Position numbers and translations under genes: made by a program. The notes under the pieces are model-generated. The model saw only the letters and a list, made by a program, of their open reading frames with translations. It was not told where the DNA came from and did not search any database. This document shows positions 34,612 to 45,180 of a stretch of 64,000 nucleotides of DNA, piece by piece. Source of the stretch: a bacterium (GTDB taxonomy: Bacteria > ARS69); assembly GCA_025774805.1 (NCBI GenBank), contig JALGZR010000023.1:35154-99153 (forward strand), read 5' to 3'. How positions within the stretch are numbered: position 1 is the first letter of the stretch; each line of letters begins with the position of its first letter.

Positions 34612-37275
34612 CTAACGTATCCGCAGCACCTTGCCATGCACGGACTCTTCCCCGGCGCGAACGCGGAAGAAGTACGTGCCGGCCGTGACCCTTCGTCCGC
34701 CGTCGTTCCGGCCGTCCCAGACGACTCGATGCGGCCCGGCCGGAAGCCCGCCGCGAGTGACGGTGCGCACCCGGGCGCCGCGCACGTCGTAGATCGCGAG
34801 ATCGACGGGGCCCGACCGGGGCAGCTCGAAGCGGAGAGTGGTCGACTCGCGGAAGGGATTCGGAGCGGCGGGATGCACCGTCAGGCCGGTCGCAGCGGAT
34901 GCGAGCGGCGTCACGTCGACGACCGTCCCCAGCAGATCGTGCACGTAAGCTCCCTGCCCGTGGGTGGCGACACGCAGCGTGCGGTCCGCGGGCGATACGC
35001 TGAGATCATGGACGAGGACCGCCTCTGGGAGACCATCGCTGAGCTGGATCCAGTTCTCGCCGTCGTCCACCGTGAAGTAGACGCCGATGTCGTTGCCGAC
35101 GTAGACGTGATGCGGGAACAGGGGGTCCACGGCGACGGCGGTCGTCGGCACGTCGGGCAAGATCCCGGCGTCGAGGTCGGCCCAGCTCGCACCGTAGTTC
35201 GTCGTCTTGAACACGTGAGAGCTGCCGAAGCCGGACATCGTGAGGTAGACCGTCGCCTCGTCGGTCGGGTCGACGATCATGTCCCCGGGGTAGCGGTCCG
35301 GCAGCGAACCGGTGATCTCGGTGAAGTTGGAGCCTCCATCCGTCGTGACGTGGACCTTGCCGCGGCTCACGACCGGATAGGTCGCGACGTACAAAACGTC
35401 GTCGTTCGTATCGGCGACGGCGAGGAGCAAGACGGCGTTTCCGTCGATCTCGGTGCCGCCCTGCGCGATGTACCACAGGTTCGCGCCGTCGAACGTCTTG
35501 AACACGTAGTTGCTGGCGGCGTAGAGGATCTGGGGATTCTGCTGCGAGATGACGATCGGCGCGAGAAACGCCACCGGTCCCCCCAGATCGGGGGGGCTGA
35601 CGACGGACCAGGAGTTCCCGCCGTCCACGGACTTTCCCATGTAGAGCCACTGGGCAGTCCCGTAGACGACTTCTTGATTCGTGTTGACGACGGCGGTCCA
35701 GCCGCCGTCGCCGCCGAGCAAGTGGACCTGCCACTCCGGTCCACCCCGGTAGATCAGGCTGGAATTGTCCTGCAGTCCACCGAGGTAGAAGTCGGAGTCG
35801 GTGGGGAAGCTCTGCGTTCCGTTGTAGAACTGCGTCGTGCGGTAGCCGCCGTTGAGACCGGCGAACGTCACCCCGAGATCGGTCGTCCGGAAGATGCCGC
35901 CGTCATTGGCGAAGTAGATCGTGTTCGGATCGGTCGGATGCCATACGACGTCGTGATGATCCGCGTGGGAGTACAGAATTCCAGAGTAGCCCGAGCTCCA
36001 TTGAGACCTCTGCACGAGCGTGCCGCCCCCGTTTATGGATCTCCAGATGTCGATTCCGACGCAGAAGACGATGTTGAAGTGGGCGGGATGTACGGCGACG
36101 TCGTGCGAATACCAGCCCTGCCACTTGGAGTAGTCGACCGTGCTCCGGAGGGTCCAGGTCTCGCCGAAGTCGACCGACCGGAAGAGCCACGTGAAGTGAT
36201 TCCCGTCGTTCGGATACTCGAAGCCGTTACCGATGCTGGCGTAGAGGTAGTTCGCGTTCTGGGGAGTCGACGCGAATTGGATCTTTCCCAGGAAGTCGGC
36301 CGGGATCCCGCCCGCCGTGCTTTGAGTCCAGGTGGTGCCGCCGTCCGTGGTCCGGTAGATGCCTCGGCCGGACGACCCGAAGTTCCCACAGGCCGCGATC
36401 ACGGTATCGGGGCTCGACTGGTGCACGAGAAGGTCGATCGCCATGATGACCGGGAGCTTCCGGCTCCAGGTCGCCCCGGAGTCCGTCGACTTGTAGACCC
36501 CCTCGGTCGTCGCGGCCCAGACCGTGCTCGGAGTGAGCGGATCGACACGCACCGCCCAGACGCCGCGTCGTTGCTGGTAGGACCAGTCGAGGCTGTGCGC
36601 CCACGTGGCGCCGCCGTCGGTCGTCTTCAGAACCCCGATTCCGTAGCTGCCGCGGGTCCGGCGATGGGCCTCGAGATCCCCGGCGGTGAGGTGGCTGTAG
36701 ACTTCGCCCGTCCCGATGTAGAAGACGCTCGAGCTTCCCGGCTCGAACGCGACCGTGGAGACGCCGAGCTCGGGGAATCCGGTCGTGACGCGCTCCCAGG
36801 CCGCGGCGCCCACGCCGCCGGTCGTGCTCCGCCAGAGCCCGCCGCTCGCGGACCCCGCGTAAATCGTGTTGGCGTCGTTCGGATCGAAGGCGAGGGTGAG
36901 CGTGCGTCCCCCGATGTTCGTCGGGCCCATCGTCTGCCACCCGCTCACGCGAAGCCCGCTCCGGGCCGGCGGGGCGAAGGCCTCCTCCACGGGGCGCTGG
37001 AGCACGGCCCTCGAGTACTCCCAGCCCTGCATCATCGCGTCCCGCGGAATGTCCCGTTCAGGATAGGCCCGCGAGTCGCCCCAGAAGCTCAGGGCCCGAT
37101 ACGCACCCGAGACCTTCGGCCTCCCCGTCTCACTCCCGTCGAAGGGGTGCACAACGACGAACGCCGCCGCGCCGATCGCCGTCCCGACCGCAACGAGTCT
37201 CCCCGTTCGGCGACGGAAGAAGCGTGGGGGGGAGGGCTCGCCCTCGCCCCGGCGGGAATGCGACGGAGCCGTCAT
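34612..37275 (-). CDS. Exported BNR/sortilin-type beta-propeller protein with FlgD-like tail
   Basis: An 887-residue protein with an N-terminal membrane/signal segment (LVAVGTAIGAAAFVVV, ~25-42). It has a long array of BNR/VPS10-like blades, each with a S-x-D-x-G-x-x-W Asp-box (KTTDGGATW, KSTDSGATW, RTTDGGTTW, TVDDGENW), from ~110 to 790, probably two propellers. A FlgD-like domain (~800-887) ends RVRAGEESVHGKVLRIR. Asp-box propellers occur in sialidases, but no catalytic residues are recognisable; binding of glycans or proteins at the surface is more likely. It is divergently transcribed from the DUF5916 gene. Confidence 0.88.
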   Translation of the reverse strand: MTAPSHSRRGEGEPSPPRFFRRRTGRLVAVGTAIGAAAFVVVHPFDGSETGRPKVSGAYRALSFWGDSRAYPERDIPRDAMMQGWEYSRAVLQRPVEEAFAPPARSGLRVSGWQTMGPTNIGGRTLTLAFDPNDANTIYAGSASGGLWRSTTGGVGAAAWERVTTGFPELGVSTVAFEPGSSSVFYIGTGEVYSHLTAGDLEAHRRTRGSYGIGVLKTTDGGATWAHSLDWSYQQRRGVWAVRVDPLTPSTVWAATTEGVYKSTDSGATWSRKLPVIMAIDLLVHQSSPDTVIAACGNFGSSGRGIYRTTDGGTTWTQSTAGGIPADFLGKIQFASTPQNANYLYASIGNGFEYPNDGNHFTWLFRSVDFGETWTLRSTVDYSKWQGWYSHDVAVHPAHFNIVFCVGIDIWRSINGGGTLVQRSQWSSGYSGILYSHADHHDVVWHPTDPNTIYFANDGGIFRTTDLGVTFAGLNGGYRTTQFYNGTQSFPTDSDFYLGGLQDNSSLIYRGGPEWQVHLLGGDGGWTAVVNTNQEVVYGTAQWLYMGKSVDGGNSWSVVSPPDLGGPVAFLAPIVISQQNPQILYAASNYVFKTFDGANLWYIAQGGTEIDGNAVLLLAVADTNDDVLYVATYPVVSRGKVHVTTDGGSNFTEITGSLPDRYPGDMIVDPTDEATVYLTMSGFGSSHVFKTTNYGASWADLDAGILPDVPTTAVAVDPLFPHHVYVGNDIGVYFTVDDGENWIQLSDGLPEAVLVHDLSVSPADRTLRVATHGQGAYVHDLLGTVVDVTPLASAATGLTVHPAAPNPFRESTTLRFELPRSGPVDLAIYDVRGARVRTVTRGGLPAGPHRVVWDGRNDGGRRVTAGTYFFRVRAGEESVHGKVLRIR

Positions 37276-37427
37276 GGCCCGATTTTACCCGACCGGCCGT
37301 CTCGGATTCCAACCTGCCGAATCCCTCGCGGGTCCGATATCGAGGCTTGAACAAATCGGTGCGGGCTGGTCAGATGGGGGCCCCCACTCGCCCCCCCTTC
37401 CCGTACGTGCGGGGAGGAGGAGCTTCG

Positions 37428-40226
37428 ATGGATCCTCGCCCGGGTCATCCGGCTCGGTCCCATGACCGGACTCCTGCGAAGCGCAGGAGAGAGGCGGCTT
37501 CGCGTTTCGACATTCCTCTCTATTCCCGGCTCCGCCTTTTCCTGGGCGTGTTCGGGTGCACCGCAGCCGGGTCTGTCGGGTCCGGTGCCGCGACCGAGCC
37601 CGCGCCCCCGAAGAACGGGCCGGAAGTACCGGTCTATGTGCAGGCGGGAATCGAGCCGGCTGCGCAGGTTCAGGCCGTTCGGCTCTCGGGCTCGGTAAGG
37701 GTCGACGGCGTTCTCGAGGAGTCCGTGTGGGACAGGGCGAGTGTCGCGCCTCTGATCCAGAACGATCCGGACAACGGCCATCCACCCCGAAACCGGACGG
37801 ACTGGTGGGTGGCCTACGACGACGAGGCTCTCTACGTCGCCGCCCGCATGCACGAGACCGCTCCGGAATCGATCGTCTGCAATCTGGGTCGCCGCGATAC
37901 CTGGCCCGCGGGCGACTGGATCTTCCTCAACCTGGACACCTTCAACGACGACCGCAACTCCTTCTCCTTCTCCCTGAATCCCGGGGGCTGTCGGGGGGAC
38001 GCCCGGCTGTACAACGACGGCTGGGACGATCACTCCTGGGACGGAGTCTGGGACTGTGGCACCCGGATCGACGATCGGGGATGGACCGCCGAGCTCCGGG
38101 TGCCGTTCTCCCAGCTCGATTTCCCCGATCGGGAAGAGCAGATCTGGGGCATCAACTTCAGCCGTCGAACGTTTCGATACCAGGAACGCGATGAGCTCTT
38201 CCACAAGCCCCGCGAAGAATCGGGTTACATGCGGCGCTTCCCCGACCTGGTCGGCATTCGCGGGATTCGACCCGGCCGGCAGGTGGAGGTCCTGGCCTAC
38301 ATGGTCGGCAAGTCGGAGATGCTCGAGGTCTCTCCGGACCATCCCTTCGAGGACGAGACGGAATGGGAGGGAAAGCTCGGGGCCGACATCATCTGGGGCC
38401 TCTCCAATGACCTCGGGCTGAACGGGACCTTCAATCCCGATTTCGGCCAGGTGGAAGTGGATCCGGCGGTGGTCAACCTTTCCGACTTCGAGACCTTCTT
38501 CGAGGAGCGCCGGCCCTTCTTCGTCAAGGACGCGAACATCTTCCGGTACGGCCAGGAGGGCACGAACAACAACTGGAACTTCAACTGGATGGATCCCTTG
38601 CTCTTTTACAGCCGCCGGGTGGGCCGGGCCCCGCAGATCTCCCTCGAGGATCACGACTAGGTCCCGGCGATCTCGACCATTCTGGGCGCGGGCAAGATGA
38701 GCGGGAAGATCGGCAGGACCTCCGTCGGTCTGCTCAGCGCGGTGACCGCGGAAGAGACGGCCGACCTCGACCTGGACGGCGCGAGGAGCGAGCAGGTGGT
38801 GGAGCCGCTCACGAGCTACACCGTCCTGAGGCTCAGACAGACCGGGGCGGGCGGAAGGCGTGGCTTGGGCTTCCTGGGCACCGGCACGCTGCGCGATCTG
38901 TCCGATCGTCGGGCGCGAGAGGAAGTGTCGCGGAATGCCCTGGCCGGAGGATTCGACGGCTGGATCACGCTGGATGAAGACGCGGTCTGGGCCATGCGGG
39001 GATATCTGGCCGGCAGTCACGTGCGGGGCGACGAGGTGGCCATCGACGCCTTGCAGAAGTCGTCCACCCGTTACCTCGAGCGACCGGACGCGGACCACAT
39101 CGACTATGACCCGTCCCGGACCTCGCTGAGCGGATGGAACGGGCGAGTCATGCTGAACAAGGAATCGGGGAACGTCACCCTGAACACCGCCATCGGGGGG
39201 GTATCGCCCGGATTCGAGATCAACGACGTGGGATTCCAATACCGGGCCGACAACGTCAACTGGCACCTCGCGGCGGGGTATCGGTGGCTCGAGCCGAACG
39301 GTGCGTTTCGCGAACGCGCCGTCAGCCTCGCCACCTACCGGACCTGGGATTTCGGCGGCATTCCCGATGCGTATGGCTACGGTCTCTTCTACAGCGCGCA
39401 GTTCACGAACTACTGGAGCGTGAACGGCATGGCCTTCTACAACCCGCCTCGCAACAGCCTGAGGGCTACCCGGGGGGGACCCTCCGTACGGCTGAAGTAC
39501 AACGTCGAAACCAACCTCGGGGTCAGCACCGATTACCGGAAGGATGTCTCCGCTCACGCCGAGGGCCGTGTGTCCCGGCAGGGGGATGGGTCCGAGAGCG
39601 CGTCCGGCGGGGTCACCCTCCGTCTCCGACCTCGCGGTTCGCTATCCATTGAGCTGGGGCCGCAGCTCTCCTGGTTCGTCGACACCGCGAAGTGGATCGA
39701 AAACGTCGAGGATCCGGAGATGATCGAGACCTTCGGGATGAGGCATGTCTTCGGGAATCTCGAGTACCGTGAGTTCAGCCTGACGACCCGTGTCGACTGG
39801 ACCTTTACACCCAAGCTGACGCTGCAGACCTATCTGCAACCGCTGTTCGCCGTCGGTCGGTACGACTCCTTCAGCGAGTTCGCGCGGCCAAGCACTTTCG
39901 AGTTCGACCGGTACGGCGAGGAGAACGGCTCCACGATTGTGTACGACGCGGACTCGGCCGAATACACGATCGATCCCGATGGTTCCGGGCCGGCCGAGGC
40001 GTTCACGCTCGACGATCCGGACTTCAACTTCAAATCGCTCAAGGTGAACCTGGTTCTCCGATGGGAGTACCGGCCGGGATCGACCGCCTATCTCGTTTGG
40101 ACCCAAGAGCGGACGAACTCCGATGACCCGGGGGACTTCGAGTTGGGTCGTGACGCGGAGTCCCTGCTGAAATCTCAGAGCGAAGACATCGTCCTGCTCA
40201 AGGTCACCACTTGGTTCGATCTGTAG
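37428..40226 (+). pseudogene. DUF5916/CBM9-like outer-membrane protein interrupted by an in-frame amber stop
   Basis: One reading frame spans the whole region and matches a DUF5916 protein: a CBM9-like domain after the signal (VRLSGSVRVDGVLEESVWDRA), then NPDFGQVEVDPAVVNLSDFETFFEERRPFFV and a C-terminal beta-barrel ending LLKVTTWFDL. A TAG at 38658-38660 splits it after FYSRRVGRAPQISLEDHD; the next in-frame residues, VPAISTILGAGKMSG, are exactly the expected continuation. Read through, the protein would be ~932 residues, normal for the family. ATG 37428 has GGAGGAGG in front; a 39-kDa fragment would be made otherwise. DUF5916 proteins are outer-membrane proteins of unknown function. Confidence 0.8.
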
Positions 40227-40340
40227 GAGCTTTGCCGAGGGAGATGGAGGCCGGCGCCGTCGTTCCGGTCATCCCGCCACCGGCACATCGCACGGAGTGC
40301 CGCGGCCTCGGGAGAATGGGGTGAATCAACCAGCGTCGGC

Positions 40341-41756
40341 TCACCGACCCACCGGCGCATCGCGCACGGTAACGACATCGGCCCCCGTCGGGAGGCCGGT
40401 GCCTCGGCCCGAGGCCGGGACGCCCTTCCCCGTCTTCCGACTCCCGATTTCGTGCACCCCCCACCATTCCGCCGCCTGCCCCGCGGTCCAGGGAGGTCCC
40501 ACCCGGCACCTCGCCAGCCGCCGCGACAGCTCGTGGGCGGAGGGGATACGATCGTCCGGGTTCTTCTGGAGACAGGTGAGCACGAGGAGTTCCAGATCGC
40601 GCGGAATGGAGCGGCCCGATCTGCGGGACAGAGGATCGGGACGGTCGTGGAGGTGGTGGGACAGCATCTCCATCAGGGAGTCGGCCTCGAAGACCTTCTG
40701 CCCCGTGAGCATCCAGTACGCGACGCACCCGAGCGAGTAGATGTCCGTGCGCGGATCCACGTTCCGTCCCCGTGCGATCTCCGGCGCCATGTACGCGGGG
40801 GTCCCACCGACCGAATCCTCGTTGGGATCGGAGGAGTCCTGGTACGCGCCTTCCGTGGAAATCTCCGCTCTCCCGATCTCCGCCACCATTCCGAAGTCGA
40901 GCACCTTCACGAAGTCGTGCTGGATGCCCTTGCGGCAGACATAGATGTTCGCCGGCTTGATGTCGCGGTGGATGAAGTCCCTCTGGTGGGCCTCCGCGAG
41001 AGAGATGCAGACCTGACGGAGGAGATACACGACGCGGGCCGGGTCCATGGGACCATGGGACCGCACGAGTGTCTCCAGGTCGAGCCCCTCCAGGAACTCC
41101 ATGACGTAGCAGAGAGATCCGTCGGCCGTGACCCCGAAGTCGTAGATCTCGATCGTGTGAGGAGAGCTCAGCTGAGTAGTCGCCCGGGCCTCCTTCCGGA
41201 ATCGCGCGATCGCGTCGGAAGAAGCTCCCCCGGCACCGCCCCCGAGCGCCTCGGGGAGGACGAACTTGACCGCGGCGGGTCGGGGGAGAAGCCGGTGACG
41301 CGCGCGCCACACCTCTCCCATTCCTCCCCGTCCCAGGCAATCCTCGAGATGGTAGTTGCCGAGCTCCCGGGCTTCCTCGACGTCTCTCTCGAGGCCCCGC
41401 ACGACCTGCGCGGCCGCGCGGGCGCCGATCGCCAGAAACAGAATCGACGCCAGTCCGAGGGCGAAACCGAGGACCGGCGCCGGGAGGACGCCCGAGGTCC
41501 ACAGGAGCGAGGCCGCGAGGGTGGCGATTCCGGCCGCGAAGGGAACTCGGGCCGCGCGGAGCGACCCCCGGCTCCCCGTCTCCACCTTCGCCGCCGCCGA
41601 CAGTACCCCGGCCAACGATCCGGACCGGCGAAGAGCGACGGTTCCGTCCCTCTCACGCGGTTCCTCGCCTTCAATCATGATCGGATCCACCTCCAGGAGA
41701 GGGGAGGCCGTGCCACGGCGCCTGACCTCAGGGGAAGGCTCCGGGGGTGCGGCCAT
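40341..41756 (-). CDS. Ser/Thr protein kinase with N-terminal membrane anchor
   Basis: A 471-residue kinase with an unusual order: a charged N-terminus, two membrane helices (~residues 71-89 and 93-113), then the kinase domain (~135-405) with GRGGMGEVW, K164, IHRDIKPAN (HRD 263-265) and LDFG (287-289). There is no extra sensor domain. The last ~60 residues are low-complexity. With the two helices first, the protein can sit in the inner membrane with the kinase facing the cytoplasm. It is divergent from the propeller kinase at 41898, with 141 bases between them. Confidence 0.9.
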   Translation of the reverse strand: MAAPPEPSPEVRRRGTASPLLEVDPIMIEGEEPRERDGTVALRRSGSLAGVLSAAAKVETGSRGSLRAARVPFAAGIATLAASLLWTSGVLPAPVLGFALGLASILFLAIGARAAAQVVRGLERDVEEARELGNYHLEDCLGRGGMGEVWRARHRLLPRPAAVKFVLPEALGGGAGGASSDAIARFRKEARATTQLSSPHTIEIYDFGVTADGSLCYVMEFLEGLDLETLVRSHGPMDPARVVYLLRQVCISLAEAHQRDFIHRDIKPANIYVCRKGIQHDFVKVLDFGMVAEIGRAEISTEGAYQDSSDPNEDSVGGTPAYMAPEIARGRNVDPRTDIYSLGCVAYWMLTGQKVFEADSLMEMLSHHLHDRPDPLSRRSGRSIPRDLELLVLTCLQKNPDDRIPSAHELSRRLARCRVGPPWTAGQAAEWWGVHEIGSRKTGKGVPASGRGTGLPTGADVVTVRDAPVGR

Positions 41757-41897
41757 CCCTCCCTTACTTTTCGGGAGATTCGGGGACGGGCCTGAATGGG
41801 AAGCGGCCCCGCCCCGTCAACCCGTTGGACGCCAGGCAACTCCGCCCCGTAGACTCTCCGCCGGAAGTCCCTCGAACCCCCGGACCCCGGAGAAGCC

Positions 41898-44810
41898 GTG
41901 CCCCGGACCCTCCAGCCCGAGGACCGGATCGCCCACTTCCGCGTCGTCGGCCCGCTCGGCGCCGGCGGCATGGGCGAGGTCTACATCGCCCAGGACCAAA
42001 GCCTGGAGCGGAGCGTCGCCCTCAAGGTCCTGCCCCCGAACCTCGTCAAGAACGAGGAGCGTGTCCGCCGCTTCGTCACCGAGGCGAAGTCGGCGTCGTC
42101 CCTGAGCCACCCGCACATCGTCACCATCTACGAGATCGGCCACGACCACGTGCGCACCGGCGAGGGCGACGAGGTGGATCCCGGCTCCGATCCCGTCCAC
42201 TACATCTCCATGGAGCTCGTCACCGGTGAAACGCTCCAGAACAAGATCCACCATGAGAAGACGGATCTCCGCCCACTGCTCGGCTACCTGGTGCAGGCGG
42301 CGGAGGGGCTGGCGAAGGCGCACGCATCCGGGATCGTCCACCGCGACTTGAAGCCGTCCAACATCATGATCAGTCGTGACGGGTACGCGAAAGTGCTCGA
42401 CTTCGGCCTGGCGAAGCTGATCGAGCGCGAGGGGTCGGGCGAGGACGCCACAAGTGCCGCCACGGAGATTGCGGACCGCACCGGCAGGGGGGCCGTCCTC
42501 GGCACGGTCGGCTACATGAGCCCGGAGCAGGTGCGCGCGAAGTCGGTGGACCACCGCTCCGACATCTTCAGTTTCGGCTGCATCCTCTACGAGGCCGCCA
42601 CGCGAACGCGTCCGTTCGTCGCCGACTCCGACGTGGAGACCATGCATCACATCCTCCACCAGCAACCCGAGGCGGTGGAACAGATCTCCCCGGAGACGCC
42701 GAACGCGCTGCGTCGCCTGATCGGCCGCTGCCTGCAGAAGAACCCGGACCAGCGCCTGCAGTCCATGAAGGACCTGGCGATCGAGCTGCAGGAGATCGTG
42801 GACGAGTTCGACTCGCTGGCGTCGGCGGGCGGCACCGGATCGGCGACCTCGGCGGCCGCGGCCGCGACGGTCGTGCGGAGGGGCAGGATCTCGCTGGCCG
42901 TCGCGATCGGCATCGTCGCCGTCAGCTTCGCAGGACTCGGCCTCGGCTTCTGGGCACTCTCCCGACGCGTCGGGGGGGAACGTGATGCGCCGTCGTCCAC
43001 CGTGTCCGGGCCCCCGCCCTTCCAGACCATGACGATGACCAGTCTCGTCAGTGCGGAGAGGATCGCCTTTCCTGCGCTCTCGGCCGACGGCCGCTACCTG
43101 ACCTACGTCAGCGGCCCCGTCGCCGAGCGCAGCCTCTGGGTGCGACAGATCGCCACCGGCAGCCAGGTGCGCGCCGCGGGGCCGCTGCGGTCGCTCTCTT
43201 CGACGACGATCAGCCCGGACGGCAACTACGTATTCTTCCGGAGCCGCGACCCGGAGACCCCACTGTACAGTGCCATCTTCTCCGTGCCGTCGCTCGGCGG
43301 AACGCCCCGCAAGCGGATCTTCGACGTGGACACCGCGGTGACGCATTCGCCGGACGGCAAGCGTGTCGCCTTCCGCCGCGGCCTGCCACAGTTCGGCCAG
43401 GACAATCTCGTCGTCGTGGACCTGGACACGGGCGAGGAGCGGGTACTGGCCAGCCTCGATCATCTTCCCGGCTATCAGGACATGGCATGGTCGCCCGACG
43501 GGGAGCGGATCGCGGCAACCGTTTTGCACCTTGCCGGAGGACTCCGGGTCGAGCTCGTCAGCTACCGTGCGGACACCGGCGAACCCGAGCGCGTGGAGCA
43601 GCCGGAGATCTTCCCGGACGAGATCGCCTGGCTTCCTGACGGGCGCACGTTGGCCGCGATCGGCCGGCGCGCCCGCGTGGTCTCGGACCCGCAGGTCTGG
43701 CTGGTGGAATTTCCCGGGGGCCGCACGCAGCGCGTGACGAATGACCTCAACGAATACTCCGACATCAGTGTGGGAGAGGATGGCCGCGCAATCGCCGCCA
43801 TTCGGAAAACCATCACCGCGAACCTCTGGACGGTTCCCGCGGACGGATCCACCGCGCCCCGCCAGATCACGTTCGGTGCGGGGAGCGCCGAGGCCATCCT
43901 CGGCGTGAACATCGCGCCGGACGGCGCGCTGATCTTCGGCCGGGACGAAGCGGACTGGGCGCACATTTGGAGCATGCGTCCGGACGGTTCGGAAAGCCGC
44001 CCCCTCACGACGGGAGCCACCATCAACTTCGATCCCCTCGTGGAGGGGGGTCCCGTGGTCTTCGGGCGGGCCGGGGAGGATATGGTTCCGCACCTGTGGC
44101 GGATCGATCTCGACGGAGGCAATCCCATTCAGCTGACCCACGGCACCGGGGAGGTCCCGAAGGCGATTTCACCGGACGGGAAGGTCGTGATCTTCGCGCG
44201 AACGGAGGAGTTCGACAGGCTCTGGGCCGTACCCGTGAGCGGCGGGGAGGCAAGGCCCGTCACCGATGGTTCCTCGATCCAGGGCGGCGTGGGGTTCTCG
44301 CCCGACGGGCGCCGCTTCCTCTGCGGAAGGCGGGAGGAGACGGAGGGCGGCCGCCTCGTTTCCGCGCTGGCAATCGTCCCGGCCGAGGGAGGCGACCCCG
44401 TCGCCACGCTCCGTGAACCGCCGGGCGCCGGCGACTTCGAGTGGGCTCCGGACGGTTCGGCGCTCACGTTCTGCCGCGCTGTCGACGGGGTCGGAAACGT
44501 CTATCGCTTCTCGCCCGGGAATCCGGAGCCCGTCGCCCTGACGAGCTTCCGCGAGGGACGGGATCTCAGTCACGAGTGGAGCCCCGACGGTTCCCGGATG
44601 CTCGTGCAACGCCGGATCGGGTCCGGGTCGGAGCTATGGGTCGTCCGGATGCCCGACGGCCGGCCGGCCGGACCGGACGACGTCACGCGGCTCGCGAGCT
44701 TCGCCACCGGCTCCATCTACCGGCAGGACTGGATGCCCGACGGCGCGAGCGTGGTCTTCTCCTACGGAAGCGAGTCGCGCGACGTGGTGGCGATCCGCGA
44801 TTTCCGATAG
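41898..44810 (+). CDS. Ser/Thr protein kinase with C-terminal WD40/TolB-like propeller
   Basis: A 970-residue kinase. The cytoplasmic kinase domain (~15-300) has GAGGMGEVY, K43, IVHRDLKPSN (HRD 148-150) and LDFG (168-170). One membrane helix is at ~331-353. The C-terminal ~600 residues, predicted to be outside the membrane, form a beta-propeller of WD40-like/PD40 (TolB-type) blades with repeated SPDG motifs (SPDGKRVAF, SPDGERIAA, SPDGSRMLV). This architecture (kinase-TM-PD40) is common in Acidobacteria and related groups; the propeller probably senses an extracytoplasmic ligand. Confidence 0.93.
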   Translation: MPRTLQPEDRIAHFRVVGPLGAGGMGEVYIAQDQSLERSVALKVLPPNLVKNEERVRRFVTEAKSASSLSHPHIVTIYEIGHDHVRTGEGDEVDPGSDPVHYISMELVTGETLQNKIHHEKTDLRPLLGYLVQAAEGLAKAHASGIVHRDLKPSNIMISRDGYAKVLDFGLAKLIEREGSGEDATSAATEIADRTGRGAVLGTVGYMSPEQVRAKSVDHRSDIFSFGCILYEAATRTRPFVADSDVETMHHILHQQPEAVEQISPETPNALRRLIGRCLQKNPDQRLQSMKDLAIELQEIVDEFDSLASAGGTGSATSAAAAATVVRRGRISLAVAIGIVAVSFAGLGLGFWALSRRVGGERDAPSSTVSGPPPFQTMTMTSLVSAERIAFPALSADGRYLTYVSGPVAERSLWVRQIATGSQVRAAGPLRSLSSTTISPDGNYVFFRSRDPETPLYSAIFSVPSLGGTPRKRIFDVDTAVTHSPDGKRVAFRRGLPQFGQDNLVVVDLDTGEERVLASLDHLPGYQDMAWSPDGERIAATVLHLAGGLRVELVSYRADTGEPERVEQPEIFPDEIAWLPDGRTLAAIGRRARVVSDPQVWLVEFPGGRTQRVTNDLNEYSDISVGEDGRAIAAIRKTITANLWTVPADGSTAPRQITFGAGSAEAILGVNIAPDGALIFGRDEADWAHIWSMRPDGSESRPLTTGATINFDPLVEGGPVVFGRAGEDMVPHLWRIDLDGGNPIQLTHGTGEVPKAISPDGKVVIFARTEEFDRLWAVPVSGGEARPVTDGSSIQGGVGFSPDGRRFLCGRREETEGGRLVSALAIVPAEGGDPVATLREPPGAGDFEWAPDGSALTFCRAVDGVGNVYRFSPGNPEPVALTSFREGRDLSHEWSPDGSRMLVQRRIGSGSELWVVRMPDGRPAGPDDVTRLASFATGSIYRQDWMPDGASVVFSYGSESRDVVAIRDFR

Positions 44811-45054
44811 GTCTCGATACCGCCTGAATCCACGGGGTCATCGGTCTGTGACCCTCGTCGCAGTCGAGTCCGCACAGTCTCGATCCCCCGGGCGGAACGG
44901 GGTTCTTGGCGAAATCCGGGACTCACCGCGAAAGACCCCTCTCCCGGCGGATTCGACGCGGGAGCCGGGGACCGGACCGAGCCACATGACCGGGCGGTCA
45001 GGAACCTTCGGCGCCGATTCCCCACGATCTCCGGGATCCCTGCGACGCTCTCGC

Positions 45055-45083
45055 TTGCGTAGGAAACCGAAACCGTGTATCAA
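45055..45083 (+). promoter_or_regulatory. Predicted sigma-70 promoter upstream of the redox/envelope genes
   Basis: TTGCGT (45055-45060), a 17-base spacer and TATCAA (45078-45083) form a reasonable housekeeping promoter about 100 bases ahead of ATG 45181. The -10 box lies inside a small palindrome, CGTGT-ATCAA-ACACG (45074-45088). The rest of the 44811-45180 gap shows no gene. Confidence 0.45.
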
Positions 45084-45180
45084 ACACGATTCCGGGACAC
45101 GGGGGGCGGGCGATGCTCGGGCACTGGGGGCCGCGCACGCATGTCTCCTGGCACGAACCACTTTCGTGGAGAGGTCACGC

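Noticed and set aside
34558-37350. 930-residue plus-strand open frame
   Set aside because: Antisense of the BNR-propeller gene; the mirrored periodic pattern comes from its repeats.
38697-40226. Separate gene for the barrel half of the DUF5916 protein
   Set aside because: It is in the same frame as the first half, lacks a signal peptide, and begins in the middle of a conserved region.
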